Positions 1-12,740 of a stretch of 64,000 nucleotides of DNA are shown piece by piece. Source of the DNA: Cymbidium sinense (taxonomy: Eukaryota; Streptophyta; Magnoliopsida; Asparagales; Orchidaceae); NCBI GenBank assembly GCA_021442155.1, contig JAKCPB010000338.1, positions 20,344 to 84,343 on the forward strand, given 5' to 3'. Numbering within the stretch: position 1 is the stretch's first letter; every line of letters starts with the position of its first letter. Made by a program: the position numbers and the translations under genes. Below the pieces are notes generated by a model. It worked only from the letters and a program-made list of their open reading frames with translations, was not told the origin of the DNA and did not search any database.

Positions 1-192
1 TCCACTATATACCCATTTGCATTCAAACATATGTAAATTTGTATACATGAACATAGGAAGTAAACTCCAAATCATATGGCTAATTAATTCAACCACTTAG
101 TCAATTATGAATGCATGCAATTTTAATGTAAGATGGGATTTTCATTCACTAATCACATATACATATACATGTGCAAAGATATAGACAAGTAT

Positions 193-545
193 GTGTCATT
201 GTTAAACTAGGAAGTGAGGTAATCAAATGACCTCCATGGGGCTAACTAAAGCTTCATTCCCTGGATGCCTAGACTATATACTTGCTTTTCTTGGACACAC
301 ATGGATGTATACATAAATGTGGGAAAGAAAACCATTCAAATATTGTATATTTTTTTTATTGAATCATTTATATATATGAATTAAAGCTTTATCCAAATTC
401 TAATGTTGAAATACATAAGAATGAAATCAAATGGTAATGCGTCATTGTTAAACCAACGAAGTGAGGTAATCAAATGATCTCTTTGGGCTAGCTAAAGCTT
501 CATGTTCCTGGAATATCCAAAATATATACACATTACCATTCAATC
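193..545 (+). repeat. subrepeats inside LTR copy A
   Basis: Two diverged units of about 100 bp, at about 193-290 and 440-545, share the order GTCATTGTTAAAC, GAAGTGAGGTAATCAAATGA, a CTAGCTAAAGCTTCAT-like stretch and a CTATATAC-like end. The first bases of the window look like the tail of another unit. The same units recur in copy C near 59357, 59636 and 59745, and one weak relative lies at about 7928-8025 in copy B. They are a tandem subrepeat family of the 5' part of the LTR. No function is visible. Confidence 0.6.
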
Positions 546-1888
546 TTATATAAATCAACACATGAATAGAGGAAAGAGAACTTAACATGCATACACTTAA
601 GCTATAAGCACATGCATTTCTTATGTATTTATAACTAGCATCATAACTCATATTATTATTCATTTATAAGCTTTTAAAAAATACATTTGGATTTAATAAT
701 GATAATAGCCATGCATATATTAAATTAAATCAACACATGCCAACATACATAAAGTAAATCCATTTTATTTTACTTGATTTTGGAAAGATGGATGCATGAA
801 TTCAAATGACATACCAAATTTAACATGATTGGAAGGAGGATAGTCAAATATAAGCAAGTGATTTATTCAATCGAACTAGTTCTTAAGGACAATCAAATCA
901 AATAAGATTATTTAAAGCAAATTGAAGCTTCTTTATTAATTAATTTTCAAATTTGATTTGATTTAAAGACGAGAAGAGAAATCATCACGTGCTATTTTAA
1001 ACCCATTCCCACATTAGTGATTTGATTTAATTTAAGGAAATGTAATTAAGTTGATTTTATGGGTTAATAAAGTTGAACCCTTAATTAGATGAATTAATTA
1101 CTCTTATCTATGTCACCTTAAAGTAATTAACTAAATAATTATGAGCCAACATGATATGCATGGAAAATAAACTTGCAATGATCCTAGGAAATAAAAAGGG
1201 CCTAATGCAATTGGCTCATGATTAATAGTTAATTAGATTAAGGGACTTAATTAATTACTCTTATGATTTTCTCACACATGTGGACTATCCATAATTTCAC
1301 CAAATTCCTTTAGGTTATTAAACACCTAAAGATCTACCCCATGATTCAATTAATTAAGGTCTGACGTGATTATGATTTCAATTTGATTAAGTGATTTAAT
1401 TAATTAGTTATATCTTAATTAATTTTATTTTAAAAAATGTTGAAATGAACTTAGGGAAAGGGCCCTTATTCCTTAGTTCACTTAATATTGAATAGTGATT
1501 AATAAACTTAATTAACCAATTTATTATTGTTCATGGGTTTAATTAATCATTATTTAACTTAAAAGAGTAGTTAAGGTTAATTAGTTAATTTTCATAATTA
1601 AGTGAGCAATAAATCCTAAGAAAATCATGGGAGGCAGAGGTGATCCCATTAAATTAACCCACAAAATTTGGGATTAATTTCTCAAGTAATTAAGGAGTAA
1701 TTAAGCTAATTAATTGTAATTAAATTAATTACTATTCAAAATTAAGATCATTTTAATTAATTCTCCTCCAAATACCTTTAAAATAAGTATTTATTTGCAT
1801 TTTTATTTCTCTATGATTTTTTATGATTTTCAAAAGTTTTACCCATTAAAAATGATTAATTAAGCCTAATTAAAGCTTAACCTTGTTC

Positions 1889-1902
1889 GTGCCACGTGGC
1901 AC
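1889..1902. promoter_or_regulatory. G-box palindrome in LTR copy A
   Basis: A perfect 14-base palindrome, GTGCCACGTGGCAC, contains the G-box core CACGTG and an ACGTGGC (ABRE-like) word. In plants bZIP and bHLH factors bind such sites. It lies in the middle of the LTR. The matching place in copy C (about 61030) reads GTGCCACATGTGCGC, so the site is damaged there, and copy B has no equivalent. A regulatory role is inferred only from the motif. Confidence 0.35.
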
Positions 1903-3119
1903 GCTAACGCGGATTGCTTTCCACATGGTGTCATAGGATTGGCAACTTAAAACTTATCGAACTCAGCACCTACGTGATGACGGTAAATGCGCTTTCTCGT
2001 TCACCATCCAATTTAAGATCATACCAGTATGATTAAGCCCACAACTTAATAGGATTAAATCAGATTGATCTAGCAGATCTAATCATGACCGTCCATTTCA
2101 ATCATGCAGAACGGATGATGAGTGATCTAACATTATGCGAGTGAAGGAAAATGGAGTCCGTCCAATTATCGACTTGATCCAAGCTTACCCGGCTTGGATC
2201 AACTCAAAAGGATCCCACACCTTCACACGGCCGAGGGGATCCAACGATCAAGATCACATGAGATGCAAGTTTTCTTAAAAAGTACCAACCCATTTTGCCT
2301 AAGGATTTGTTTTGGAAGCATAGCTAGCTAGGGCTCAAGACTGGTGGTTCAAACGATTAAGGAAGCTTCATCTAGTGGAGATGAAGCCCTGTTGAGTAAC
2401 AATTGGATCAATTCCTTAATGTTAGCTCAGAAGGCCATGAATTGATGATTTGGAGCTTGGCTTTGATCGAAGTCCCACCTCTTATGCTTGGGAAGCTTAG
2501 AAGATGGTTCATTCTTGCTCGATGAGGCCTAGGGAAGGTGTGTGTAAAGTTAATTTGAGTTTGACGAAAAAATGGGAAAGTTAGGTCAAAAATGGGAGTG
2601 TCCTATTTTGGGATAGGAATGGCATTTTTTGATAGAGGAATGAGCTTGGGAGCTTAGGGAATGGCTCTATAGTCATCTTGGGTAGCTAGGCTGAGGAATG
2701 ATTTTTGTGTGTGTTTGAGGAAATGAGGGGTGTATACCCCCTTCATCTTGATCGGATGGTGGGAATGGGTTTGGCTTATAGTGGCAATCCAGCCATCTTA
2801 GGGAGTCTTGGGTGGCAGGGAGGAGGTGAGTTGGCTCGGCTTGGTTCTTTGAAGGTGTGGAGGAGGCTACCAAGTATGAATCATGGGTGTCCTATGGGTT
2901 TCAAATGCTCCAATGGAGAGGGAGAGGTGATTTCACCTCCCATGGTTCATGGCTGACCCAACAACCCCTTGGGTCAGGTTGGGCAATGTCCTAGGTGCCT
3001 AGGAGGACCATTGGGAGAGTACCTAGTGGCCAACGAATGAAAATGACCACTTACATGGGTGATTTATCTCATGTGATGCCCTTGACCTAAGGGTAGAATG
3101 ATTATTTGGCATTGATTTG

Positions 3120-4160
3120 GCAGATTTGAAATGAGCCAAAATGGGTTAGCCAAATTACAAGTCAATTGGAGTTGATTTGGTTAGGTTTGGCTCAATTTGA
3201 CTCATTTAGGTCAAACTAGGTTAGGTTGGGTCAAGTTAACCAATTGGTCAAATTGGGTCAAACCAATAGTTGGGTAAAGTTCATATGATCAATTACGATG
3301 TTTTCTTTAATTTGTTTGGTTTAGTTTAGCTTAGATTTGATTTTGACTCATTTAAATTCATTTGGGTAAAATGGGTTAAGCTAACCAATTTGAACAAATT
3401 AGCCAAATTAGCTTGGGCTAGGAGTTGATTTAGGTTTAGTTGACCAATCGAAGATGATTGTAGGCTTTAGTTTCAATTAATTTTGATTTGGATTTAATTT
3501 AGGCCAACTTGATCCTTTAGGGTTCTATCATGGCTTTGGTCCAATCATGGCTTCAGTCAAGTTCAACAATCAATTTAGAATAAACTTTAGTCATTGGTTG
3601 CAATCAATTTGGTTTATATTTTGATTTGATCCAATTTAGTCTTTTAGGTCAATTTGGGTCAACTTGGGTCAAGAGGGCCAATTAGGTTTGGTTTGACTCA
3701 ATTGAAGGTCAAGTCATATTCAAATATTGATTTTGATTTGGTATGAATCATTGGTTTCAAGGGATTTGGTTAAGGTTGTAATTTGGCTAGTTTGGGTTTA
3801 TATGGGTAAATGGGGTGACTTGGTCAAATTACTAAGTTGACCTAGTAGGATCCAATTTGTGACAATTGATCAACCTAGGGTGATAAACAATCATGATGGG
3901 AGGTTTTGGTGGGCTTGGTTCAATCCAATTTGGGTAGGATTAGAACTTGGCTCAAATAGATCAAATTAGCTATTTTCGGTCAAGTGGACCAATTGGGTTT
4001 AGCTTGATTTTGGGTTGAGTTTGATTTAGTTGAGTTTATATATGGATTTGGGATTAATATATAAATTTAAATTGCAATTGTCTTGGGTTCAAATGGGTTT
4101 TGGTTCATTTGAACATTTAAAGTCAAAAGGGTTAAGTTGGGTTTGACTTGGGTTGAAGGT
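3120..4160. promoter_or_regulatory. W-box-dense segment of LTR copy A
   Basis: The segment is crowded with GGTCAA, AGTCAA, TTGACC and TTGACT. These match the W-box core TTGAC(C/T) on one strand or the other, and at least fifteen are visible in about 1 kb, several only 10-20 bp apart (for example near 3210-3260 and 3648-3680). W-boxes are bound by WRKY factors. The density recurs at the same place in copies B and C. Whether this reflects regulation or simple internal expansion of a 'gggtcaaattgacc' word cannot be told here. Confidence 0.4.
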
Positions 4161-4189
4161 GGTTTGGCTTGATTATTGTAGATTTCATT

Positions 4190-4680
4190 TATATTTGTGA
4201 ATATGATTGAAGGTATGATTGATTCATTATAAAATCAATTGAATTTGGGTTTTGGAATGAAGTAATTTGGCTAAGTCCACGGAGTTGAGTCATGCGGCTT
4301 AGGTTTGGATTTTGATTTGGTTTGATTTAGTTTTTATGATTTAAATGTATATTTTATTTATATTTCAGAAGATGATTGAAAATATGATTTATTTGTGAGA
4401 AAATCAATTGATTTCGACTTGATTTTGATTAATATTTGGCTAAGTCCATGGGATAGGTCATATGGCTTAGGAAAAGTTTTGATTTAATTTGATTTAGTTT
4501 GATTTACTTTTGATCATTTGAATGTAAATTTGATTTATATTTAGGAAGATGATTGAAGATATAAATTGATTATGAGAAAATCAATTGAGTTTGGATTGAT
4601 TTGGATTAAGATTTGGCTAAGTCCATAGGATAGGTCATATGGCTTAGGAAGGGTTTCAAGTTTGGATTTGATCATGGGCT
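4190..4680 (+). repeat. tandem repeat of about 170-177 bp in LTR copy A
   Basis: The phrase GGCTAAGTCCA(C/T)GG followed by GGTCAT-GGCTTAGG recurs at about 4269, 4438 and 4615. Between occurrences lie a TGATTTGG/GATTTAGTTT stretch, a TTTATATTT block and GAGAAAATCAATTGA. The period is thus about 169-177 bp with roughly three units. The same array is in copy C (63235-63690) and, more decayed and longer, in copy B (11940-12740). Confidence 0.7.
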
Positions 4681-4980
4681 TTAATCATTTGGTTTTGGAA
4701 TTTGGTTTGGATTTAGATTTGAATTTGATGTTTGAATTGAACTTGAGGTTTGGTTTGAGAAGGTGAACATGGATTGGATTTGGGTTGTAGGGTAGGTGGA
4801 CTATCTTAATCCCTAAGGCATAACCTAATCCTATGGTTAACCCTTCTAAGTGTTTAGGCTTAGGTTAAGTGTTTACCTAATTGTTAGAAGTATCTTATGA
4901 ATAGGAAAGTCTTGATGTCTAGAAGACTCCTAAGTTTAAGATGGGAAGATTGAATCTGCACTCCAAAAGTGAGGTCAACA

Positions 4981-5340
4981 GGCCTTAGGCTCCATAGTAT
5001 TTCCCTTAGAGATAGATGATTGGATGATTGAAGCCAAGTATCACATTATAGACATGAATACATCTTTCAACACTTTGCTTGGGAGGCCATGCATACTTGA
5101 GAACAACATAGTTCCATCCTCTCTACATTAGTGTATGAAGTTCATGAGAGGTGGGATCATTTATTGTGTCAAAAGAGAGCTCAAGCCTTTTCCAGTTCAT
5201 GAGGTTAGCATATATGAGGATGCAGCTTACTACCTCCCTGTGGTTAAAATTTCTAAAGGGGTCTCGGAGTCACCTTTCAAATCTATTTGTGAGAAATGAA
5301 AGAGGAAATGACTCTTATAGAAATTCATCTTTTTAGGATG
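4981..5340 (+). pseudogene. Tat/Ogre polyprotein remnant, protease-RT linker
   Basis: Directly after the LTR end, conceptual translation with frame changes gives a stretch like 'NTLLGRPCILENNIVPSSLH' and then 'KFMRGGIIYCVKRELKPF'. This resembles the LLGRPWIH...VPSTLHQ..KF segment found between protease and reverse transcriptase in plant Tat/Ogre Ty3/gypsy polyproteins. A following piece (5151-5336 in one frame) is the rest of the linker. Stops and shifts show it is dead. The gag and protease that should precede it are absent, so the element is internally deleted. The family assignment rests on the motif and agrees with the reverse transcriptase at 14.2 kb. Confidence 0.6.
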
Positions 5341-7000
5341 CCACATAATTCTACAGATGTACTTATTCAGGTGATTGAGTATGTCATCAAGGTATAGTGT
5401 ACTATCTCGAAAGATAGAAGTCACTACCCTTTAATGTACCTAATCACCTCAATAAGGACTCCTAAGGATGATGGGTCTGCATATGTACCAGAGATTCTTC
5501 TCCTACTTTACATGGAAAAGTAAAGCAGGGTTTATTTTAAATTGAATTCATTAATTTCTCTACAAGGGCAAGCCCCATAGTTAATTACATCCTAAAGGAA
5601 GGGATCCTTTAGGAAAACTCTCGATTAAGGTAAATGACCATTATCTCAAGATTTGAATAAGAAAGGACTATCAATCGATTGGTTTATGTTTGAAGATCAA
5701 AATGGGATTGATCAAAAGTGGGAGTTATTATCAAAGCCAAAATGAGAGATAAGTAAGAGATGCCCACAATGCTAGGAAACCTAGCGAGCATCTCAAACTA
5801 TCTTATAGTTGGGCTTTACATTTTAGAAATTGATTTAGTTTGTTTGAGTTACATTTATCATTAGAATTTTTGGACTTAGGATTCCTTAACACAAGATCAA
5901 GGAAATGCCTAAGAGGTGAGAAATTATGCTTATGGCCTACAAAGGGGATACGCAACCTCAGAACCTAAATCTATGGAGCTTCGATGAGAGTTGTAAGCAC
6001 AACCTGAATCTAAGGCAAAAAGTGGGTGATTGGTTTGCCTTCACAAGAGAGGACAAACCACCTGATAGTTTGGACTTACAATTGCTTGGGGTGGCTACAC
6101 CAACTCCTCCTATGATTTTAAATACATGTAGGCAAGTCATTATGTTTATGCAAGATAGCTAGGTTATTATTATTTAGAAAGAGACTAAGTTCAAACTCAC
6201 TAAAGAGACTAGATCATGTAAAGGTACATGCATCAAATGACCTAAATCTAATGAAATTTCAAATTTCATTTTATTTTTATATTTGGACAAATATTTTGAT
6301 TCAGGCTAATAGGATTTTTTATGACTAATGCATGAGAAAGAGGATTATTGGCCAAAATTAGTGAGAAGGGAAGAGGTGAGTTTCCACCATTTCTCAAAGG
6401 GTTGCTCCTTTTATGCATTGCATTTACAAAACCTAAGCTTTATTTGAGGTTATGAGTTGTTTGATTCTAATTTGAATTGTTAATTAGGTAAAAGATTTAT
6501 TTTTTCCTGCAGAGCCTAATCCACATCCAAGCCATACATAAAGCAAGGAAGAAACTAGGAAAATCATGCCACTTAATGCAAAATCTAAATAAATCAGCAA
6601 TCAATTTATAAAGCAAATCGTAAAAAAGAATAAATGACCGTTGTGGTCGGGCACCACCGCACAAACCCGAAAATATCAAATATGGGTAGCCGAGCTCTAC
6701 CCTTATACAACCGGAATTACAAATGAATCAATTTACAATTTGAGCAAAGGAATTCATTATTACGGGGGTCTTCAAGATTTATTCTTCCTTCTTCCTTCTT
6801 CTCATTTCTTCTTTCTTCTTCTTCTTTTCTTTCTTCTTCTTCTTTTCTTTCTTTGGTTCCTTCTTTTGAATGATTGGAAGGTGGATGCTCCAAGGCTTCA
6901 CAAGGTGCATAAGATAGGATCTTATGACCAATGCTTATCCTAATCCCCATAATAATCATTTCCAAAATCCTAATTATACAAATTTTACATGAAAAGGAAA
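5341..7000 (+). mobile_element. non-coding internal region of the Tat/Ogre-like element
   Basis: No convincing gene. The stretch aligns with 56872 to about 58560 on the other side of the satellite, sharing for example GTACTATCTCGAAAGATAG (5398 and 56927) and GATGGGTAGCCGAGCTCTACCC near 58250 (ATGGGTAGCCGAGC at 6682). Open reading frames such as 5926-6162 are not kept in the right-hand copy. The point where this internal DNA passes into LTR copy B cannot be fixed, because both available copies run straight through. Confidence 0.55.
6776..6856 (+). repeat. (CTT)n-like pyrimidine microsatellite
   Basis: An almost pure pyrimidine run of CTT and TTTC units on the + strand. The matching place in the right-hand copy (about 58330-58380) has only a short TTCTTTC-rich stretch, so the tract differs in length between copies. 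The open reading frames across it on both strands (6641-6943 and 6717-6965) are made of the repeat and are not credible genes. Confidence 0.8.
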
Positions 7001-10000
7001 AGTGGAAATCTAACTAACACAAAATAAAGATTAGCTAAAACATACCACACAAATCTCAAGTATATATAGACTTATCACCCCACACACATGGGTGACTAAG
7101 TCCACTTGACCTATGGATTATGCTTAGGGGTATAAAGCACTTGCAAGCAAAAGAATTTTTATTTTTATTTATGATAGCACCCCTTATGCACAATCCCCTG
7201 TAGAAAAGAATAGTTAGACTAAGCACATCTTACCATTCATTCTATGAGCATACACCTTAACATCCAATCTAAAACATATATCACAAAACAAAACATAACA
7301 TCAAACCATGCATCGACCTAACCTAAGGCTAGAAGTTGTGACTTAGGCTAATGTGTGTGATTCAAATTTTCTAAGTTTGAAGAACATGTTCAACATAGAA
7401 GAGGGTTTCATTTAAGTTTTTTAAGTGTATTGGGTTGTTTTTATTTCATGTTTCAATTTTGTTTAAGTGGATCCTACAACTAATTACTAAGTTATGAAAA
7501 GAGGGAAAGAGAAGAGAACTTCTTTCCTTCCCTAACCTAAGTAATTTCTAAAGTAGATTCACATTTTAGTTTCATTTAGGTTAATGTTTTGATTACATCT
7601 TTTGATTAATCCTAAGTTTAGATAATACTCTAAACAAACCTATTCAAAAAGAAAGGCATTTTAAGATTAAATAAAATGAATCAAAACTCACATAAAACAT
7701 ATTACTTCATTTCTTTCCCAACATATATAACATGAACATGGATGGAATCTAAGCATATCTATACTTGCAAATGAAAGTATTTAACACACTTTATGATGCA
7801 TGCTAAGTAATCAATTTAAGGAAAGTTAGTAGTTGAATATGCATGGTTTTTTTTCTTAACTAAAAGAAGGGTTTTCCTAATCCAAATTTTCACATACATA
7901 CATGAAAGTAAGAAAGGCATAAGTGAGTGTAGTGTCATTATTAACCAGAGGTGTAAGGTACAAGACCTATTTAGGGCTACTTAAATCCTTGCAACCTCGA
8001 GATTGTCCAGATTAATATACCACTTTCCTTAAATACAAATATATATATAAAAGAAATAAAATAGAAAAGGAAAATGCAAAAGTTGTTTTATGGATTCATT
8101 TTATCTTATGCAATTTATGAATGCAAGTATAGACACCCTTCTTAGGTGATAGCAAAGGAATGAATAGGGTATAAAATTAAGTAAGTGTTGGGTTCTTTTC
8201 AAATGAACCCTACATCTTACCAACTACTATTCAAAACTATGCTAACATAAGAAAGAAAGGAAACCTATACTAAGCGTGATTTTATAATCTATCACATGCA
8301 AACTTATAATTAAGGCATAAGTAGAACACTTTCAAATTTGGTATTTGACTTATGTATTTTGAAAATAATTTGTATTTAGTAGTGATAATAGTCACTCATA
8401 TTTTTTGCTTTAGCCAACACATGCAAATTTGACATAAAGTAAACAATTTCATTTTAAAATTTAAATTTCAAAATTATGAATACATGAAATCACATGGCAT
8501 ATAACTTAGCATGTTGGAGAAAGATTCAAAGTAATGAAAGCTTGTTAACAAACTCACTTCACTTAAATCCTAAAGGCATTCCCACAGAATAAGAAAATTT
8601 AGAATAAATCAAAGTGAATTTCATAGTAATTTTTTTTAGTTTGAAATTTGATTTAATTTTGAAAAGGTGAGATGAGTTTGCTGTTTGTAACCCATTACCA
8701 CATGTGTTTGAAATTTTGTTTAATTTTTAGGTAATTAGATCCATTTTTATGTGTTGATTAGGTTAAGGTATGAATTAAGTAGCTTAATTAACCCTTATCT
8801 ACACCATCTTAGAAGAATCAACTAGATAATTATGAGCCAATGGGATGACATAAAACCCATAAGGAATTTAAATTTGTAATGCACCTAATAATGGAAAGGC
8901 CTAATCCAATTTGGCTCATAATTAAAAGTTAATTAAGCTAAGAGGTTTAGCTTAAGTAATTTCAAAACACCCTTTCACACATGTGGATTGGGTTTTGATT
9001 TCCTAATTGAACTTAGGCTATTAAACACCCAAGCATCTACCCAAAGTAGATTAATTAAGTTCAAACTTTTAGAATTTTTAGAAATTTATTAAGGGATAAT
9101 TAATGAATTAACCCCAATTATTTCATTAAGGAGAGAAGAAGTTAGGGAATAGTTTTAGGAAAAATGCCCCAAAAATATTCCATAAATCTCCTACTCATTG
9201 GATCTAACCTTAATCAACCCTAATCATAGTTAAAATCACTAATCATATCCTAGTTTTGCTTAATTACATAAGAAGGGTAATGGAAACCATATGCAATTAC
9301 TCTAATCAGCCCTCAATAAATCCCAAAAAAAAATACAGAGAAAGTCATCCCTAAAACTTACCCAAGAAAGATTAATCGAAGCCTAAAAAAGTAATTAGAA
9401 AAATACACTTTCTAAAACACAAATTCAGAGAATAACTTAAAACTCATCCAAATTAATTTTAAAATGTTATAAATTTTTGAAGTTATTCTTTTCTCTGAAT
9501 TTTAAAATTAATTTTTGAAATTAATTATCTATCCATAAGATTTTATTTCATATTTTTTTGAATTTTTTAGAAAGAGTTATGAATTTTTGAAGTTCTCTAA
9601 GTGAATTAGGAATTAAATTAATGCATTTTATTAATCCCTAACTAATCCCTGGTTCACTGCGACGATGGTGGGGTTAGCGCTTTACATGTCCGCATGAAGG
9701 GTCACTTAACTTGTCACCATGGATGGCGGCGTGACATACACGCTTTCTACCGTCGATCAAAGATCGATGACGGATCCCCATATTTTACAAAGGATAAATA
9801 GATATCTAAATGTGCTAAATAATCTTAGCCGTCCATCTAAAATGCATGGATGGATGGTTGAGATCATCCAAGTTCTTCCCCTTGATCAACAAAGATTGTC
9901 CATGATCAAGTGGAAGATCCAAGCTAGATCTAGCATGGAATCAAACCAAATTCAACCCACACCATCTAAAGATAGAGAGCAGCAAATCCAACGGTCAAAA

Positions 10001-10899
10001 ATTGATGGGGTAAAAATTTCTTTCACAAAGCTCCACACCACATTGAGGTTAGTGATCAAAAAATCCCATACCTCATCGGGGGTTATCATCGGTGGTCGAT
10101 TCCCTTGGAGAAGCTTTGTCTGGTTAAGACAAAGCCTTGCTGAGAGTATGAGCACTTGAGGTTGAGTGGATTAATGTATGGACCAACTCCTCCTTGCTTA
10201 AGCTTCGACTTTGATCCGACTTGATCCTTCCTTGTTGTGGGAACTCCAATAGAAGCTTAGGTGCACTTGACTTAGCTCCTAGATGAAGTGTGCAAGAGCA
10301 ATTGGAAGGAAAATAAGTCAGGAAGAAATTGGTTAATAGATTGAGCTCCCCTATTTTTGCACTTTGCAAAATCAAGAAATGTGGAATTCTCTTCCTCTCT
10401 AAAAAGCTTGGGAGTTTTCTTTGTTGATGATTGCTCTGAGTTCCTTAGCTTCAATTGACAGAGGGCAAGTGAGAATTGAATTGAATTAGGGGGAGTATAT
10501 CTCCCCCTTCAAGGATCAAACAGCTAGCAATGCTCTTGCCATTTTGATCCAATTGATCATATTGGGAGGGTTGTTTGATCTATTTTGAGTGTGCACATGG
10601 TCGGTTTGATCCAAGGAGTGGATTGGCAACCTCCCATGTGCTTGAATTTGAGCTTGAGAGGGAGTTAGAAATTTTAATTTTAAGCTAAGGGGTTAGGTTT
10701 AGTATAGGTACCAAATGGGCTGATCTAAACCAATTGGGTTGGGTGCACCACTCATCACTATGTCCCCTTGAGCTTTAGGAAAGCCTCAAGTGAATGTGAA
10801 GAGGGTATGACCAAATTACCTATGGGTTAGGCAAAAATTTGTTCTATGGCCTAAGGGTAGGATAGTCATTTTGCTATTTTATCCACATTGGACATGTTG

Positions 10900-11780
10900 G
10901 GTATGTGGAGAAACTAAGTTTGTCCAAGTTTCATTGAATTTGAAATCCATTTGATAGGGTTTGGCTCATGTTGACCCATTTAGGTCAAAATAGGCCAACT
11001 TGGGTCAAATTGACCAATAAGTCAAATTAGGTCAAACCAAGGGTTCGGTCAAGTTCATATGACCTTTTGAAATGTTTTGGTGCCTTTGGTTTTATTTAAT
11101 TTGGTATATATTTGATTTTGGCTCATATGACTCCATTTAGGCCAAATGGGTCAAGTTGACCTATTTGACCCATTTGACCTATTTGAGGTTGGTCAAGGGT
11201 AGGTTTAGGTTAGTCATATGGAATGGATTGGTATCTTGTTTCCAGTCAATTTGGGTTAAGTTCATTTTGCTCAACATGACCCCTTTAGGTCATGTTGGGT
11301 CTAAGTTCAATTGGCTAGTTGGGTCTGGCCAATTGAGGCTTTTGTCAAGTTCCACAAGTGATTTGGAATGGACATGACCCATTGGTTCCAATTAATTTGG
11401 CTTTTGACACATTTTGACCCTTTAGGTCGTGTTAACTCAAAGTGAGCCAATTGGGATAGGTTAGGCTCAAATGTTGGCTTGTTCAAGTTCAAACATAGGT
11501 CATGAGTGAACTTAGATCAATGGTTTCAATCAATTTGGCCTATGGTGGAATTTTTCTATGTAAGGTTTCTTGTTGGATTAAGTGTTGACTTGGTCAACCC
11601 TTAGGTTTGACTTGGTTTGACCCAATTTGATTGATTGATCATCCCATGATGTTGATCATGATGAGAGGCAAATATGTGTTTGGTTCAATCCAATTTGGTT
11701 ATGATCAAAATTTGCTCATAAGGGTACTTTGGTCACTTTGGGTCAAGTGAGCCTGGGGTCAAATGGCTTGGTCAAAGCTT
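10900..11780. promoter_or_regulatory. W-box-dense segment of LTR copy B
   Basis: The counterpart of the segment in copy A. GGTCAA and TTGACC words are repeated many times (for example around 10970-11050 and 11140-11200), giving many matches to the WRKY core TTGAC(C/T). The density survives in this more diverged copy. That could mean it predates the split of the copies or that the word is self-expanding. Confidence 0.35.
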
Positions 11781-11939
11781 GATTTGAAGTTGGTTGATCT
11801 TGTACATGGACTCATGATTGAAATATAAATCCATTTACAAGTGGTTTGAAGTCAAATGGGTTTTGATCCATTTGAAAATTTCATATTCAAATGAAGAATA
11901 TGAAAGGGTTTTGGGTTTTATTTTTGACTTGGGTTTTGA

Positions 11940-12740
11940 TTGAAAGATTTTAGTTTGGATTTATATATGAGCTCATGATTGTAGGATTGATTGAACCATG
12001 AGAGAAAATCAAGGGTTTGGCTTGATTTGAAAGTGATTTGGCTAAGTTCAAGATTTTGACTTGAAAGGCTTATATTGAATTTTGAATGGATTTGAGTTTG
12101 ATTTTTGGAATTGGTTTTGATTGTTTGAATTATATTTCATTTCTATATGTGAATATAAATGAGAATATAAATGCATCATGAGAGAATTTCAAGGATTTGA
12201 AGTGAATTAATCATGATTTAGGTTAAATCCATTAAAGGGAATTTAAAGAATTTAAGGAAATTTTAAATAGAAATTTAATTTTTGAATTGGATTTGATTGA
12301 TTTATATTAATATTTCATTTATATATGAGAATATAAATTAGAATACAAATAAGTTGTAAGAAAATCCCATGAGTTTGAATAGGTTTTTAAGGGAGTTTTA
12401 AATTGGAACTTAATTTTTGGATTTGATTTCGTTGATTGATATTTATATTTCACTTATATATATGAATATAAATGTGAATATAAATAAGTTTTGAGAAAAT
12501 CCCATGAGTTTGAATAGGTTTTGATCAAGATTTAGGTTAAATCCATTAAAAGAAATTTAAAGGATTTAAGGAAGATTTCATGAATAGATTTTGAATTTTG
12601 AATTTGATTTGATAGGTTTGAATTTATATTTCATTTATATATGCGCATATAAATGAGAATATAAATAAGGTATGTGAAAATATCAAAGGTTTGAATACGT
12701 TTGAATCATGATTTTGGTTAAGTCCTTAAGGGAAAATTAA
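11940..12740 (+). repeat. decayed tandem repeat of about 175 bp in LTR copy B
   Basis: Units are marked by GGCTAAGTTCA (about 12051), AGGTTAAATCCATTAAA (about 12222 and 12534) and GGTTAAGTCCTTAAG (about 12716), each preceded by GAGAAAAT or GAGAATTTC and a TTTATATTTCATTTATATATG block (12135, 12308, 12443, 12625). Roughly five units are present, against about three in copies A and C. Confidence 0.65.

Larger units (their letters stand above)
1..4980 (+). mobile_element. Tat/Ogre-like LTR, copy A (left end cut by window)
   Basis: A very long non-coding LTR-like repeat. The same sequence recurs in the same orientation in copy B (aligned from about 8010 to 13108) and copy C (about 59444 to the window end). 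All three stop at the same motif, GAGGTCAACA in A and B and GAGGTCAC in C, after a shared stretch about 'aagatgggaagattgaat'. This marks the LTR 3' end at 4980. The adjoining internal DNA at 4981-5340 encodes Tat/Ogre-type polyprotein, and LTRs near 5 kb are known for Ogre elements. A and C are closer to each other by eye than either is to B. Open reading frames inside (for example 2705-2956) are not conserved between copies. The 5' boundary lies outside the window. Confidence 0.72.

Noticed and set aside
5926..6162. 78-codon open reading frame in the internal region
   Set aside because: The homologous sequence at about 57450-57660 has stops and shifts, so there is no sign of selection on a protein.
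9719..10159. 146-codon open reading frame in LTR copy B
   Set aside because: No known motif, and the aligned parts of copies A and C do not keep the frame.
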